The notes: generated by a model from the letters alone, not told the origin. A stretch of DNA of 52,368 bases from Pirellulaceae bacterium (GCA_012744395.1 JAAYCB010000289.1:1-52368); one strand, 5' to 3'; positions 1 to 8,142 are shown, counted from the stretch's first letter. Program-made: numbers and translations.

Positions 1-962
1 ACGCCGCGCGTCAGGCGCAGGCCGAGCATCATGCTTTCAAACCGCGCTTCTTCTCTGGATATCCGTTCTGTCTTCGGTTCGTCGCCCGCTAAGTACGCGT
101 CAATCCGTGACGGGTTCATGGTGCGGCACTGTCCGAAAAAACTGTGCGCCGCGCAGCCGAAGCCCAGGTACGGTACGCGCGTCCAGCAGCCGAGATTGTG
201 CCGGCAGGCATGGCCCGGGCGTGCAAAATTGCTGATTTCATATTGATCCAAGCCGTCCGTGGCGAGCGTCTGCCGGGCAAGCTCATACATCGCGCGCTCC
301 GCCTCCTCATCCGGGAGAGCCAGCTTTCCCTCGGCGATATCGCGGCTGATCGGCGTCCCCTCCTCGACGATCAGGCCGTAACAGGAAAGATGCGACGGAG
401 AGAGCGCGATGGCGGCCTGGAGCGTTTCCCGAAAATCGGGCACGTTTTGCGAAGGCAGGCCAAACATCAGGTCCAGGTTGATGTTGTCAAATCCCGCCTG
501 GCGCGCAGTCTCCACGGAAGCGACCACTCCCTGCCAATCATGGATCCTGCCGAGCAGACGCAGAAGACGCGCCTGCCGTGCCTGCGCGCCGATGGACAGC
601 CGGTTGACCCCCGCTTTGCGCAGCGCGTGGGCAAGGGGCGCCGTGAGTGTTCCGGGGTTGCATTCGCAGGTGATCTCGGCGCCCTCTTCAATCGGAAACG
701 CTTCAAACAGCGCATCCAGGATGCGCGTTGTCTGCCGCTCGTCCAGAAGCGAGGGCGTGCCCCCGCCCAGAAAAACCGTGTCCGCCCGCGGATGCCCCGC
801 TTCCGCGCCGCGGCGCGCTATCTCCCGGATCACGGCATCCACGTAGCGCGGGATATCCGCCTCGCGCCCCGCGCATGAGGCGAAGTCGCAATACGCGCAC
901 TTGCTCGCACAGAAGGGGATGTGGACGTAGAGGCCGATGGGGGGATGGGAAGGAGCGTGCAT
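1..962 (-). CDS. hemW: HemW-like radical SAM haem chaperone (partial, C-terminus off the left edge)
   Basis: The minus strand is open from ATG at 962 to the window edge (320 codons, no stop). The N-terminus carries the radical-SAM cluster motif CxxxCxxC (C18, C22, C25 in HIPFCASKCAYCDF). It is followed by GGGTPS, ECNPGT, the HemW-type stretch GVNRLSIGAQ...LGRIHDW, DLMFGLPSQ, YEISNFARPG and CRHNLG. Together these are the HemW/oxygen-independent coproporphyrinogen-oxidase-like signature. HemW proteins bind haem and a 4Fe-4S cluster and insert haem into acceptor proteins. An in-frame TGA lies just upstream of the ATG, and a GAGGTG 13 nt upstream is a weak ribosome site. lepA lies upstream on the same strand, as in many bacteria, but about 1.1 kb intervenes. 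Most Phe codons here are TTT, unlike the phosphate operon. HemN proper is the less likely alternative. Confidence 0.9.
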   Translation of the reverse strand, partial: MHAPSHPPIGLYVHIPFCASKCAYCDFASCAGREADIPRYVDAVIREIARRGAEAGHPRADTVFLGGGTPSLLDERQTTRILDALFEAFPIEEGAEITCECNPGTLTAPLAHALRKAGVNRLSIGAQARQARLLRLLGRIHDWQGVVASVETARQAGFDNINLDLMFGLPSQNVPDFRETLQAAIALSPSHLSCYGLIVEEGTPISRDIAEGKLALPDEEAERAMYELARQTLATDGLDQYEISNFARPGHACRHNLGCWTRVPYLGFGCAAHSFFGQCRTMNPSRIDAYLAGDEPKTERISREEARFESMMLGLRLTRG

Positions 963-1130
963 GTTACACCGAATTCACCTCGGGCGAGACGGCTGACGCA
1001 CGCCGCCCGTTGCACCTCCGGTCGGTCGGTGGGCACGATCCACGCGCGGCAAACGTGCGGGGTAACCAGGCGACGAGAGTACACGGTTTATGAAAGCTCG
1101 GGGTGATTCGCCGCTCGAGTTTGAGGGTTG

Positions 1131-1337
1131 TTAGGCTGTTTGTCGGATATAGTCTTCAATTTTGACATGCAAGTCCACGACGTGTTCGTGTTCAAGAGCA
1201 AGGTAACCATCTTGCCATGTTGCGATCTGAGGAAATGTCTCTTGTGATCGTTCCAGCAGTTTTTGGCCTTTCGGTCCATCAACACGACCGCCGCTGTGTG
1301 CAATCAGGTTTCTGACGCAATTTGCGCTTTTCACCAT
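1131..1337 (-). CDS. Hypothetical 68-aa protein with a near-perfect Shine-Dalgarno
   Basis: ATG at 1337 is preceded on the minus strand by AAAGGAGGTGAAATC, about the strongest ribosome-binding site in the window. The 68-residue product is hydrophilic, with no signal peptide or membrane segment, and ends in a charged stretch (EHEHVVDLHVKIEDYIRQ). No family was recognised. Codon use is markedly more AT-rich than that of neighbouring genes, which points to a different origin. A small regulator or the remnant of a longer protein are both possible. The ribosome site makes translation likely, but function is unknown. Confidence 0.55.
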   Translation of the reverse strand: MVKSANCVRNLIAHSGGRVDGPKGQKLLERSQETFPQIATWQDGYLALEHEHVVDLHVKIEDYIRQTA

Positions 1338-1581
1338 GATTTCACCTCCTTTCAGGTAAGAACCCTGAGAGAGACGATCACCAAGGTTACCCTGCTCCGC
1401 AACGCGTCGTGCCCTGAACCCTCAGCATGCTGGTGCAACCGTGAATACCTCAACCAATTTTCATAGGACTTGAATTTGCCCGAGAGGACTACAGCCGTGC
1501 TATTCTCTTGGCCCAGCCGGCTGGTCTGCACGACCCCCCCCCCAGAAGTTGGTAGCGAGTCTACCAGCTTCGCCTTTTCCA

Positions 1582-1608
1582 GGCAAGACACTGTAAACAG
1601 TCTTTGCC
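1582..1608. repeat. Imperfect inverted repeat of 27 bp
   Basis: The sequence reads as two arms around a centre ACTGTaaACAGT, with outer arms GGCAAGAC and CTTTGCC. The arms match apart from a one-base slip. It sits at the edge of the lower-GC patch, just downstream of the nucleotidyltransferase remnant. It could be an operator, a recombination site or a weak terminator. No second copy was seen at the other end of the patch. Confidence 0.4.
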
Positions 1609-1624
1609 GCGAGATTTCCCGGCC

Positions 1625-1774
1625 TCAGGCAGACGGAAGATGCTCCAAGTCGTCAAGGTCTCTATGGCGGCCGGCGGCCTGCTTCAATTTGCGCAGCCAA
1701 CGCAGGAACGCAAATCGCACGCCGGCGCGAGCCAGAAGCCGAAAGACGTTCAGGGGATCGTCAGAACCTAACAT
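1625..1774 (-). pseudogene. Internally deleted nucleotidyltransferase (49 codons left)
   Basis: The minus-strand frame starts MLGSDDPLNVFRLLARAGVRF and ends WLRKLKQAAGRHRDLDDL plus EHLPSA. From recall, intact members of a bacterial nucleotidyltransferase family begin with MLGS(N/D)DPL...AGVRF, followed by a GG...D.D catalytic core, and end with a WLR(R/K)xKxAAGRxxDxxDLExLP motif. Here the two ends are joined in frame and the catalytic core (well over 100 residues) is missing, so the product cannot be an active nucleotidyltransferase. It overlaps the upstream 61-aa gene by 14 nt, the arrangement expected for an intact two-gene cassette. Confidence 0.7.
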
Positions 1775-1946
1775 GAATGCTGCGCTGCCGCAGGTTGCGC
1801 GCCCAGTATTGCCGGAAGCCTTCGGGCGACGCGGCGAGCAGTTGCCTGGCCCGTCTCTGCAACGAGACGAAACGTTCCAGCCCCTCGCGCGGCGTCAACC
1901 GGGCAGCGTCTTGCGACGGGCGACGATCTTCAGTCGTGAGATCCAT
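1761..1946 (-). CDS. Small conserved protein (61 aa), partner of the nucleotidyltransferase
   Basis: The product starts MDLTTEDRRPSQDAARLTP, continues REGLERFVSLQRRARQLL and AASPEGFRQYWARNLRQR, and ends SIHVRF. The core EGLERF...LL.ASPEG...RNLRQR matches, from recall, a short helical, arginine-rich protein often found immediately upstream of the nucleotidyltransferase family above in planctomycetes. Its stop codon lies inside the start region of the downstream remnant (14-nt overlap), so the pair was translationally coupled. The role is not established, and a toxin-antitoxin-like pairing is only inference. There is no clear ribosome site. Confidence 0.6.
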   Translation of the reverse strand: MDLTTEDRRPSQDAARLTPREGLERFVSLQRRARQLLAASPEGFRQYWARNLRQRSIHVRF

Positions 1947-2110
1947 CTTCTCCAGGGCCGATTTCAGAACCCGCGGTGATTCCGGCGGCTTCCGCCCATG
2001 TCGGGCGTCGGCCGCAGTGTTGAAACCACTTCTCAAGATACCCGGCTCGGCGATGACCCGCAACCTTGATTCCCCCGCCGCCGAGCAAGGAGGACGGTCG
2101 GCGAGGCACG

Positions 2111-3907
2111 CTATTTCCGATCCGCCGCGAGCACCGAAATAAACGCCTTCTGCGGAATCTGGACCTGGCCGACCTGCTTCATCTTGGCCTTGCCCTTCTT
2201 CTGCTTCTCGAGCAGCTTCCGCTTCCGCGTCACGTCGCCGCCGTAGCACTTGGCCGTCACATCCTTGCGGTAGGCCTGGATCGTCGAGCGGGCGATGATC
2301 TTGCCGCCGATCACGCCCTGGATCGGAATCTTGAACTGGTGGCGGGGAATCGCCTCGGCGAGTTGTTCGCAGTAGTGCAGCGCCCGGGCGCGCGCCTTGT
2401 CGCGATGGACCAGGTAGGCCAGCGCATCGACCGGTTCCTGGTTGATCAGGATTTCCACCTTGACCACGTCCGTCTGGCGGTAGTCGGTTGTCACGTAGTC
2501 GAACGAGCCGTAGCCGCGGGTGACCGTCTTGAGCTTGCCGTAGAAATCGAAGAGCACCTCGCCGAGGGGCATCTCGCTGATCACCTCGACCCGCCCCACG
2601 GCCAGGTAGTTGATCTGCTGGTTCGCCGAACGGTATTCGCGGCAGAGCTCCATGACCGCCCCGACGGACTCTTCGGGCGTAAGGATCGAAGCCTTGATGT
2701 AGGGCTCGGTGACGCTGGCGATCTTGAACGGATCGGGCCAGTTTCCCGGATTGTCGACCTCGATCACGTCGCCGTCCTTCAAGGTCACCTTGTACCGGAC
2801 CGACGGGGCGGAGACGACCAGCCCGATGTCAAACTCCCGCTGGAGGCGCTCCTGGACCACGTCCAGGTGCAGCATGCCGAGGAATCCGCAACGGAACCCG
2901 AAGCCCAGGGCCGCGGAGCTGTCCTTCTCGTACGTTAGCGAGGCGTCGTTGATGGCCAGCTTGTCCAGGGCCGCCGCCAGGTCGCGGTATTCGTCCGAAT
3001 TGATCGGGTAGATCGAGGAGAAGACGACCTGCTTCGCCTTCTGGTAGCCGGGCACCGGCTCGGCCGCCGGGCGGTCGAGGTGGGTGATCGTGTCGCCGAT
3101 TTCGATTTCCCGCACGCTCTTGATTCCCGCGATGACATAGCCCACCTCCCCGGCGCTGAGCTGCTCCGTGGGACAGGCCTTGAGCCGATTGACCCCCACG
3201 TCCTCTACCGTGTAATCCCCGCCGGTGTGCATGAAATGGATCGCGTCGCCGGGTTTCAGCGCGCCGTCGATCACGCGGCACAGGAGGATCACCCCACGAT
3301 AGCGATCGAACTGGGCGTCGAAGACGAACGCCTTCAGCGGCCCGGCCGGATCGCCCTTGGGGCAGGGCAGCTGCTCGACGATCCCCGCGAGCACGTCCTG
3401 AATCCCGAAACCGGTCTTGGCCGAGACGGGGATCGCCGCGAACGGATCGAGCCCCAGGTCCTGATCGATCTCTTCGCGGACCCGCTCCACGTCGGCGGCC
3501 GCCAGGTCGATCTTGCTGATTACCGGCAGCAACTCGAGGTCGTGATCCAGCGCCAGGTAGAGGTTGGCGACCGTCTGCGCTTCGACGCCCTGGGAGGCAT
3601 CCACGACGATCAACGCGCCGTCGCACGCCAGGAGCGAACGCCGCACCTCGTGGGAAAAATCGACGTGCCCCGGGGTGTCGATCAGGTTCAATTGATATGT
3701 CTGCCCGTCCGGGGCGCGGTAGGAAAGCGTGATCGAACTGCTCTTGATCGTGATCCCCCGCTCGCGCTCGATATCCATCGAGTCGAGCAGTTGGCTGCGA
3801 AACTCGCGAGTCGAAACGCCGCCGCAGGTCCGGATCAATTGATCGGCCAGGGTCGACTTCCCATGGTCAATATGGGCGATGATGCAGAAGTTGCGAATAT
3901 GATTCAT
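2111..3907 (-). CDS. lepA: Elongation factor 4 (LepA), back-translocating ribosomal GTPase
   Basis: 598 residues, the usual LepA length. The N-terminus MNHIRNFCIIAHIDHGKSTL holds the G1 motif AHIDHGKS (residues 11-18). It is followed by RERGITIK (switch I), DTPGHVDF (G3), and the G4/G5 region with SKIDL and SAKTG. The C-terminal LepA-specific domain is complete and ends FISVLAADRK. The frame is open a further 47 codons upstream, but homologues start at MxxIRNF, so ATG 3907 was chosen; no strong Shine-Dalgarno precedes it. LepA acts on stalled or mis-translocated ribosomes. It is the last recognisable long gene after rho and tRNA-Ser on this strand, with hemW further downstream. Confidence 0.96.
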   Translation of the reverse strand: MNHIRNFCIIAHIDHGKSTLADQLIRTCGGVSTREFRSQLLDSMDIERERGITIKSSSITLSYRAPDGQTYQLNLIDTPGHVDFSHEVRRSLLACDGALIVVDASQGVEAQTVANLYLALDHDLELLPVISKIDLAAADVERVREEIDQDLGLDPFAAIPVSAKTGFGIQDVLAGIVEQLPCPKGDPAGPLKAFVFDAQFDRYRGVILLCRVIDGALKPGDAIHFMHTGGDYTVEDVGVNRLKACPTEQLSAGEVGYVIAGIKSVREIEIGDTITHLDRPAAEPVPGYQKAKQVVFSSIYPINSDEYRDLAAALDKLAINDASLTYEKDSSAALGFGFRCGFLGMLHLDVVQERLQREFDIGLVVSAPSVRYKVTLKDGDVIEVDNPGNWPDPFKIASVTEPYIKASILTPEESVGAVMELCREYRSANQQINYLAVGRVEVISEMPLGEVLFDFYGKLKTVTRGYGSFDYVTTDYRQTDVVKVEILINQEPVDALAYLVHRDKARARALHYCEQLAEAIPRHQFKIPIQGVIGGKIIARSTIQAYRKDVTAKCYGGDVTRKRKLLEKQKKGKAKMKQVGQVQIPQKAFISVLAADRK

Positions 3908-4280
3908 GAAACGTGTTGAAGAATCGCTGACGCCTTGCCTGCCGCGATTGGCCCCTGAACGGCCAACGACCGGGATTGCGCGGCCCAGATCCCCACTCGC
4001 CGCAGGGCCCCCACGGAGGGCGCCCCGGGAGGCCGCTGAACCGATCAATTCTAATCCATCACGGCAACAGCGGATAGGGATGGCTGTCCGGCCCCCTTTC
4101 CCGGCAACACCGGTTTCGAGCCGGACGGAGATGCCGCGCAGGGCGGCGGAGCACGGCCACCGGGGGGCTCTCGGCCGCCATCACGAGAACGGAATCGGGC
4201 GGCGGCCGGGGCGCAGAGCCTTCCTCCGTAGAGGCAACCAAGAAAGCCACCTGGCGTGATCATCGCAAGTGGCTTCAGAG
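3908..4280. other. Spacer between lepA and tRNA-Ser
   Basis: No convincing gene was seen on either strand. The stretch contains the terminator of the tRNA-Ser transcript at its upper end (4238-4275) and otherwise GC-rich sequence that should include the lepA promoter. No clear -35/-10 pair was identified. Confidence 0.5.
4238..4275 (-). terminator. Intrinsic terminator after tRNA-Ser
   Basis: On the minus strand AAGCCACTTG pairs over ten positions (one G-T) with CAGGTGGCTT across a 12-nt loop, and is followed by a T-rich tail (TCTTGG). It starts about five bases after the tRNA 3' end, so it would end the rho/tRNA transcript before lepA. Confidence 0.7.
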
Positions 4281-4364
4281 CGGAGGGCACGGGACTCGAA
4301 CCCGCAACCCCATTACTGGGGCACCACATTTCCAGTGTGGCCGCTAACCATTCGCATACCCTCC
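4281..4364 (-). tRNA. tRNA-Ser (anticodon GGA)
   Basis: An 84-nt class II tRNA. The acceptor stem GGAGGGT/GCCCTCC has seven pairs including one G-U, with discriminator G. The anticodon stem-loop CACACTGGAAATGTG places GGA at 34-36. A long variable arm (GTGCCCCAGTAATGGGGT) is typical of tRNA-Ser, and the T arm contains GGTTCGAGTCC. CCA is not encoded. It lies 46 bp after the rho stop on the same strand. Confidence 0.96.
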
Positions 4365-4410
4365 GACCGGATGCAGCCCCGCGCCGCGGCGGGCGGGCCG
4401 CCGCCCGACG

Positions 4411-5661
4411 TCAGTCGACGAGTTGCGCCCCGCTGATCAGTTCGATGAACTCCTTGTTCGACTTGAACTTGCCGAGTTTGGCGGTCAGTTGCTCCATCGC
4501 GTCGACCGGGTGCATCGAGGACAGCGTCCGCCGCAGCATCGTCACGGCGTGCAACATGTGCGGCGGGAGGAGTTTTTCCTCGCGCCGCGTGCCCGACTGG
4601 CTGATGTCGATCGCCGGCCAGACGCGCCGGTCGGCGAGCTTCCGATCGAGCACCAATTCCATGTTACCGGTGCCCTTGAATTCCTGGAAGATGAGCTCGT
4701 CCATGCGGCTGCCGGTGTCGACCAGGGCCGTGCCGACGATCGTCAGGGAGCCCCCCTCCTCGAAAAGCCGCGCCGTGGCGAACAGCTTCTTGGGGATGTC
4801 CATCGCCTTGATGTCGATGCCGCCGGACATCGTCCGGCCGGTGTTGCCGACCCACTTGTTGAAGGCGCGGGCCAGGCGGGTGATCGAATCCATCAGGAGG
4901 AACACATCCTTGCCCATTTCGGCGAGCCGCTCGGCGCGGCGGATCACCAATTGGGCCAGCCGCACGTGGCTCTCGATGTCGCGATCGAGGCTGCTGGCGA
5001 CGACCTCGCCGTTGACGGCGCGGCGGAAATCGGTGACCTCCTCGGGACGCTCGTCGATCAGCAGGACGATCAGCTTGATGTCCGGATAATTCTGCGAGAT
5101 CGCCTGGCTGATGTGCTGCAAGAGGACCGTCTTGCCGGTTCGCGGCGGGGCGACGATCAGGGCTCGCTGCCCCTTGCCGAGCGGGGTCAGCATATCCATC
5201 ACGCGCGTCGTCAGCGGCAGCGGGCCGGTCTCCAACTTCAGCCAGTTCTCCGGCGTGATCGGCGTGAGCTGGTCGAAGGTCTTCACGTCGCGGTAGTCGT
5301 CCGGGTTCATTCCGTCGACGTCGGTGACTTCCTTCAGCCGCGGCCCCTGCTGCTTGCGGCCGGGCTGGACCATGCCGTTCAGATAGACGCCCTCGCGGAG
5401 CCCGAACTTGTCGATCATGCTTCCCGGGACGAAGGGGTCGGAAAGCTGGCGGACGTAGTTTGCGTCCGGATCGCGGAGGAACCCGTAGCCATTGGGGTGC
5501 ATTTCCAGGATCCCGCCGCCGGGATGCGCTTCCGCCCCATTCTCGCCGTTGGGACCTTCGCGTTGCCCGATCGGCTGTTCCCGATTCGGACGCGTCCTGT
5601 GCCGCTGGTTGGCTCCGTGCCCACCATTCTTGCCTCGCGGACGGCTCTTTTTCTTCTTCAT
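4411..5661 (-). CDS. rho: Transcription termination factor Rho
   Basis: 416 residues. A short, highly basic N-terminal tail (MKKKKSRPRGK, residues 1-50, rich in K/R/G/N) precedes the OB-fold RNA-binding domain, which starts near GGGILEMHPNGYGFLRDP. The ATPase domain has Walker A APPRTGKT (171-178), Walker B LIVLLIDERPEEV, the Q-loop region DFRRAVNGEVVASS, and the R-loop region SRMDELIFQEFKGTGNMEL. Rho is a hexameric RNA helicase that ends transcription. ATG 5661 is chosen because GGTGGA lies just upstream, and the frame further up is not Rho-like. A long leader with a strong promoter candidate (6073-6100) precedes it, consistent with the autoregulated long leaders known for rho elsewhere. Confidence 0.97.
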   Translation of the reverse strand: MKKKKSRPRGKNGGHGANQRHRTRPNREQPIGQREGPNGENGAEAHPGGGILEMHPNGYGFLRDPDANYVRQLSDPFVPGSMIDKFGLREGVYLNGMVQPGRKQQGPRLKEVTDVDGMNPDDYRDVKTFDQLTPITPENWLKLETGPLPLTTRVMDMLTPLGKGQRALIVAPPRTGKTVLLQHISQAISQNYPDIKLIVLLIDERPEEVTDFRRAVNGEVVASSLDRDIESHVRLAQLVIRRAERLAEMGKDVFLLMDSITRLARAFNKWVGNTGRTMSGGIDIKAMDIPKKLFATARLFEEGGSLTIVGTALVDTGSRMDELIFQEFKGTGNMELVLDRKLADRRVWPAIDISQSGTRREEKLLPPHMLHAVTMLRRTLSSMHPVDAMEQLTAKLGKFKSNKEFIELISGAQLVD

Positions 5662-6594
5662 GATTCCACCTGAACGTAATCGGCGGCCGATTCGGCGCGC
5701 AATCCGAGCGCAAGCTCGGGAGGCGTCCCAAGATTCCAGAACAGGCCTCGACGGAAAACCGCCGAAATCCCTCCAAGACGTCAATTCTCGTCGCGAGACG
5801 AAAATCGCACTTCCAAACAGCCGACCCCTTAAGCCTCGTCGCTCCGGTCGGCAGCCAAAACACCGGGGCCTAATGCACTCCTGGGACCCATGATCAACGG
5901 TGATTCACCCAGAAATCGTTGGCCAACCAAGACCAAAAACAGGGCACGCGGCGACCTCGCGCCCACGTTCGTCCCCTGCCCAAATCCGATTCCCCTGGGG
6001 GATGGCCCCGAGATGTTTTCTAGACTTAGGGCCGATAGCAGCTACCTGATCGGTAGAAATCCAACTATCGCCATCATAACGGTGTTGCGTCCGGTGTCAA
6101 CCTTTGAGTCGGCCGATTCCCATCAAACGCACGAACTTTTTTAAGTTTCTCCCCGCTTGCGCACAAATGCGGGGAATTCCAAACCACCGAACTCGCTCCC
6201 AAACGACGCCTTGCCTGCCGGGCAGAGCGAAAGAAAACGCAACTGCGGGAGCAATCCGAGATTCCGCACCAGACGGCCAAAGCCGATCAGCAACCCCCCG
6301 GAGGAGGATGCAACCATCCCTTCTTCTCCAATTCCGTATACACTATTTCTCCCACGTTATCAACAGGAAACGCCAGTTTTTTTCCGGCACCCGAAAAACC
6401 GGCAGAAACGGAATAAACCGGATATTTTGCCGAACTTCTCCGCCTCGGCCGTCCGATAACAGACCGGCAAGCTGGGCCCGAGGCCTGCGGGGCCGATCGC
6501 CTCCGCTTCTCCGCCGAGCGCGCTGGGGCCTGTCGGGCAGCAATCCCCCCTAGTCAGCACAGTCTTCTTGGTCGCCGAGCGAGGACCCTGAGTT
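5662..6594. other. Long non-coding interval: rho leader and divergent promoter region
   Basis: No gene with a credible ribosome site or codon pattern was found in these 933 bp. The lower half (5662 to about 6066) would be an untranslated rho leader of about 400 nt if the promoter at 6073-6100 is used. It includes a hairpin CCGAGC-GCAA-GCTCGG at 5704-5719, about 40 nt before the rho start codon. The upper half is locally AT-richer (about 6100-6430) and must contain the promoter of the thioredoxin-like gene at 6595. No riboswitch class was recognised. Confidence 0.5.
6073..6100 (-). promoter_or_regulatory. Sigma-70-like promoter candidate for rho
   Basis: The minus strand shows TTGACA (6095-6100), a 16-bp spacer and TATGAT (6073-6078). 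This is a near-consensus housekeeping promoter pointing at rho, which starts about 400 nt downstream. It is one of the best -35/-10 matches in the window. Confidence 0.55.
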
Positions 6595-8010
6595 ATGCGG
6601 TTAAGACATGGAGTCTGCGGATTTGGAATCACCGTGGCGATGCTGCTCAACGCCGGCGTGGCCTCGCCGATCCAGTGGCAGCCGACGCTCGATGCGGCCC
6701 GGGCCGTGGCCGCGCAAACGAATCGCCTCGTCCTGATCCACTTCTGGGGTGATGGATGCCCGCCCTGCGCTCGCATGGACAGCGACGTCTTCAGCCGCCC
6801 GGAAGTTGCCGACACGATCGCCCGAAATTACGTCGCCGTGAAGGTCGATCGGGGGCAGCATCCGCATATCGCCAGCCAATTCGGCGTCCAGGGCGTGCCC
6901 GCCGACGTCATCGTGACGCCGCAGGGACGCGTGATCGGCACATACGTCGGGGCCGTTCCCCCGCAGCAGTTCATCGGCCGGCTCGAGCAGATCGCCAGCA
7001 TTCACCGCGGCCCTCCGACCGCCGCGCACGCCCAGCAGGCACCGGTTCCATCGGGTGCCGCCTGGGGGGCGCCCCCGGCGCACGCGGTCCAACCGGCGCC
7101 GCCAATCCAGGCTGCCCCCGGGCCCGCCTATGCCGCCGCGCCGCCGCCGCACGGCGGAACGGGCAATGCTGGACCGGCGGCCTCTCCGCCAATCGCCGCG
7201 CCGGCGAATCCTCGATATTCCGGGCAGGGCCAAGCGGATTATGCCCCGCCAGCCGGCTACGGATCGAATCCCCAGCCGGTCGCCCCCGCGGCCTACGGGC
7301 CGCATCCGAATGCCGGTCCCGCCGGAGCCTCCGCCTATCCAACCGAGCCGCGCCCCGCCGCGCACCCGGCGACGGCCCTTGGTCCGGGCTATCCGGCGAA
7401 TCCCAACGGGCCTTCCAACATGCCGGCGGGAGCCGCCCAACTCGGCGCGCCGCAGGCGAGTCCCCCAATCGCCTCCGGCGCGGCGGCACCGTTCGACGGG
7501 AGCGCGGGCCGCGGGCCAATCGGCCAGGTCCCCGCCGCGGCCGCACCGCTTGCGCAACCGGGAACGGCTCAAACCGCGATCCCCGAGCGGATGCCGCCGC
7601 TTGCCCTGGACGGCTTCTGCCCGGTCCGGCTGGCTCGCGAGTGGCGATGGGTGCCGGGCGATCCGGCCTGGGGCGCGTTCCACGAAGGACGCACCTACCT
7701 GTTCGCCGGGCCCGAGGAACAGCAGGCGTTTCTCAACGATCCGCATCGGTATGCGCCGGTGTTGTCCGGCCGCGACGTGGTCGGCCTGGTCGACGAGGGC
7801 CGCGAACTGCCGGGCACGCGAAGCTACGGCGCGCGGTGGAACGATCGCATCTACCTGTTCAACAGCCGGGAGAACTACGAGCGGTTCCGCTTGAACCCGA
7901 CGCTCTACGAGTCGAACATCTCGCAAAATCCCGTGGCGACCGTCAGGCCGAACTATGGGACGAGCATGACGGCCCGCACGCCGGCGACGCCCGGCAATGG
8001 GGCCTTCTGA
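6595..8010 (+). CDS. Exported thioredoxin-fold protein with Pro/Ala-rich linker and C-terminal YHS-like repeats
   Basis: 471 residues. A signal peptide (about 1-24, ending GVASP) is followed by a thioredoxin-like domain with FWGDGCPPCARMD. C55 and C58 form a CPPC redox motif, and a cis-Pro position follows in GVQGVPADVIV. Residues about 140-325 are low-complexity Pro/Ala/Gly. The C-terminal domain starts LDGFCPVRL and has two copies of a YLF...F..(D/N)P..Y pattern (GRTYLFAGPEEQQAFLNDPH and DRIYLFNSRENYERFRLNPT), which resembles YHS-type metal-binding domains. The architecture recalls proteins seen in planctomycetes. A role in envelope thiol-disulfide chemistry or metal handling is inferred. 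A GAGG lies upstream of the ATG. A bidirectional terminator follows. Confidence 0.8.
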   Translation: MRLRHGVCGFGITVAMLLNAGVASPIQWQPTLDAARAVAAQTNRLVLIHFWGDGCPPCARMDSDVFSRPEVADTIARNYVAVKVDRGQHPHIASQFGVQGVPADVIVTPQGRVIGTYVGAVPPQQFIGRLEQIASIHRGPPTAAHAQQAPVPSGAAWGAPPAHAVQPAPPIQAAPGPAYAAAPPPHGGTGNAGPAASPPIAAPANPRYSGQGQADYAPPAGYGSNPQPVAPAAYGPHPNAGPAGASAYPTEPRPAAHPATALGPGYPANPNGPSNMPAGAAQLGAPQASPPIASGAAAPFDGSAGRGPIGQVPAAAAPLAQPGTAQTAIPERMPPLALDGFCPVRLAREWRWVPGDPAWGAFHEGRTYLFAGPEEQQAFLNDPHRYAPVLSGRDVVGLVDEGRELPGTRSYGARWNDRIYLFNSRENYERFRLNPTLYESNISQNPVATVRPNYGTSMTARTPATPGNGAF

Positions 8011-8082
8011 CCGTCAAGCCGCGGCGCGGGAAGGGCGGCCCTTCGCGGCCAGCACGGACGTTGAGTGGATTGATCGCCAGGC

Positions 8083-8125
8083 GGGACCGGCCTTTCGGGG
8101 GAGAGGCCGGTCCCGTCGTCCTTTT
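8083..8125. terminator. Bidirectional terminator between convergent genes
   Basis: GGGACCGGCCT (8083-8093) pairs perfectly with AGGCCGGTCCC (8104-8114) across a 10-nt loop. CTTTT follows on the plus strand at 8121-8125. It lies between the stop of the plus-strand gene at 8010 and the stop of the minus-strand gene at 8143. Confidence 0.75.
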
Positions 8126-8142
8126 GCGCGACGGCCAGGGCG

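Larger units (their letters stand above)
1100..1640. other. Lower-GC island between hemW and the nucleotidyltransferase remnant
   Basis: By eye this stretch is clearly less GC-rich than the DNA on either side. It contains the 68-codon ORF at 1131-1337, an inverted repeat at 1582-1608, a run of nine C at about 1536, and an open minus-strand frame 1352-1591 (79 codons). The stop of that frame touches the Shine-Dalgarno of the 68-codon ORF. The 79-codon frame has no ribosome site of its own and no recognisable motif, so it is not called as a gene. The composition suggests acquired DNA, but no integrase, transposase or attachment-site duplication was found. Confidence 0.45.

Noticed and set aside
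1352..1591. 79-codon minus-strand frame before the 68-aa gene
   Set aside because: There is no ribosome site or recognisable motif, and its only support is that its stop touches the next Shine-Dalgarno. It is mentioned in the island entry only.
2066..2938. 290-codon plus-strand frame over lepA
   Set aside because: It is a mirror frame of lepA without its own start signals.
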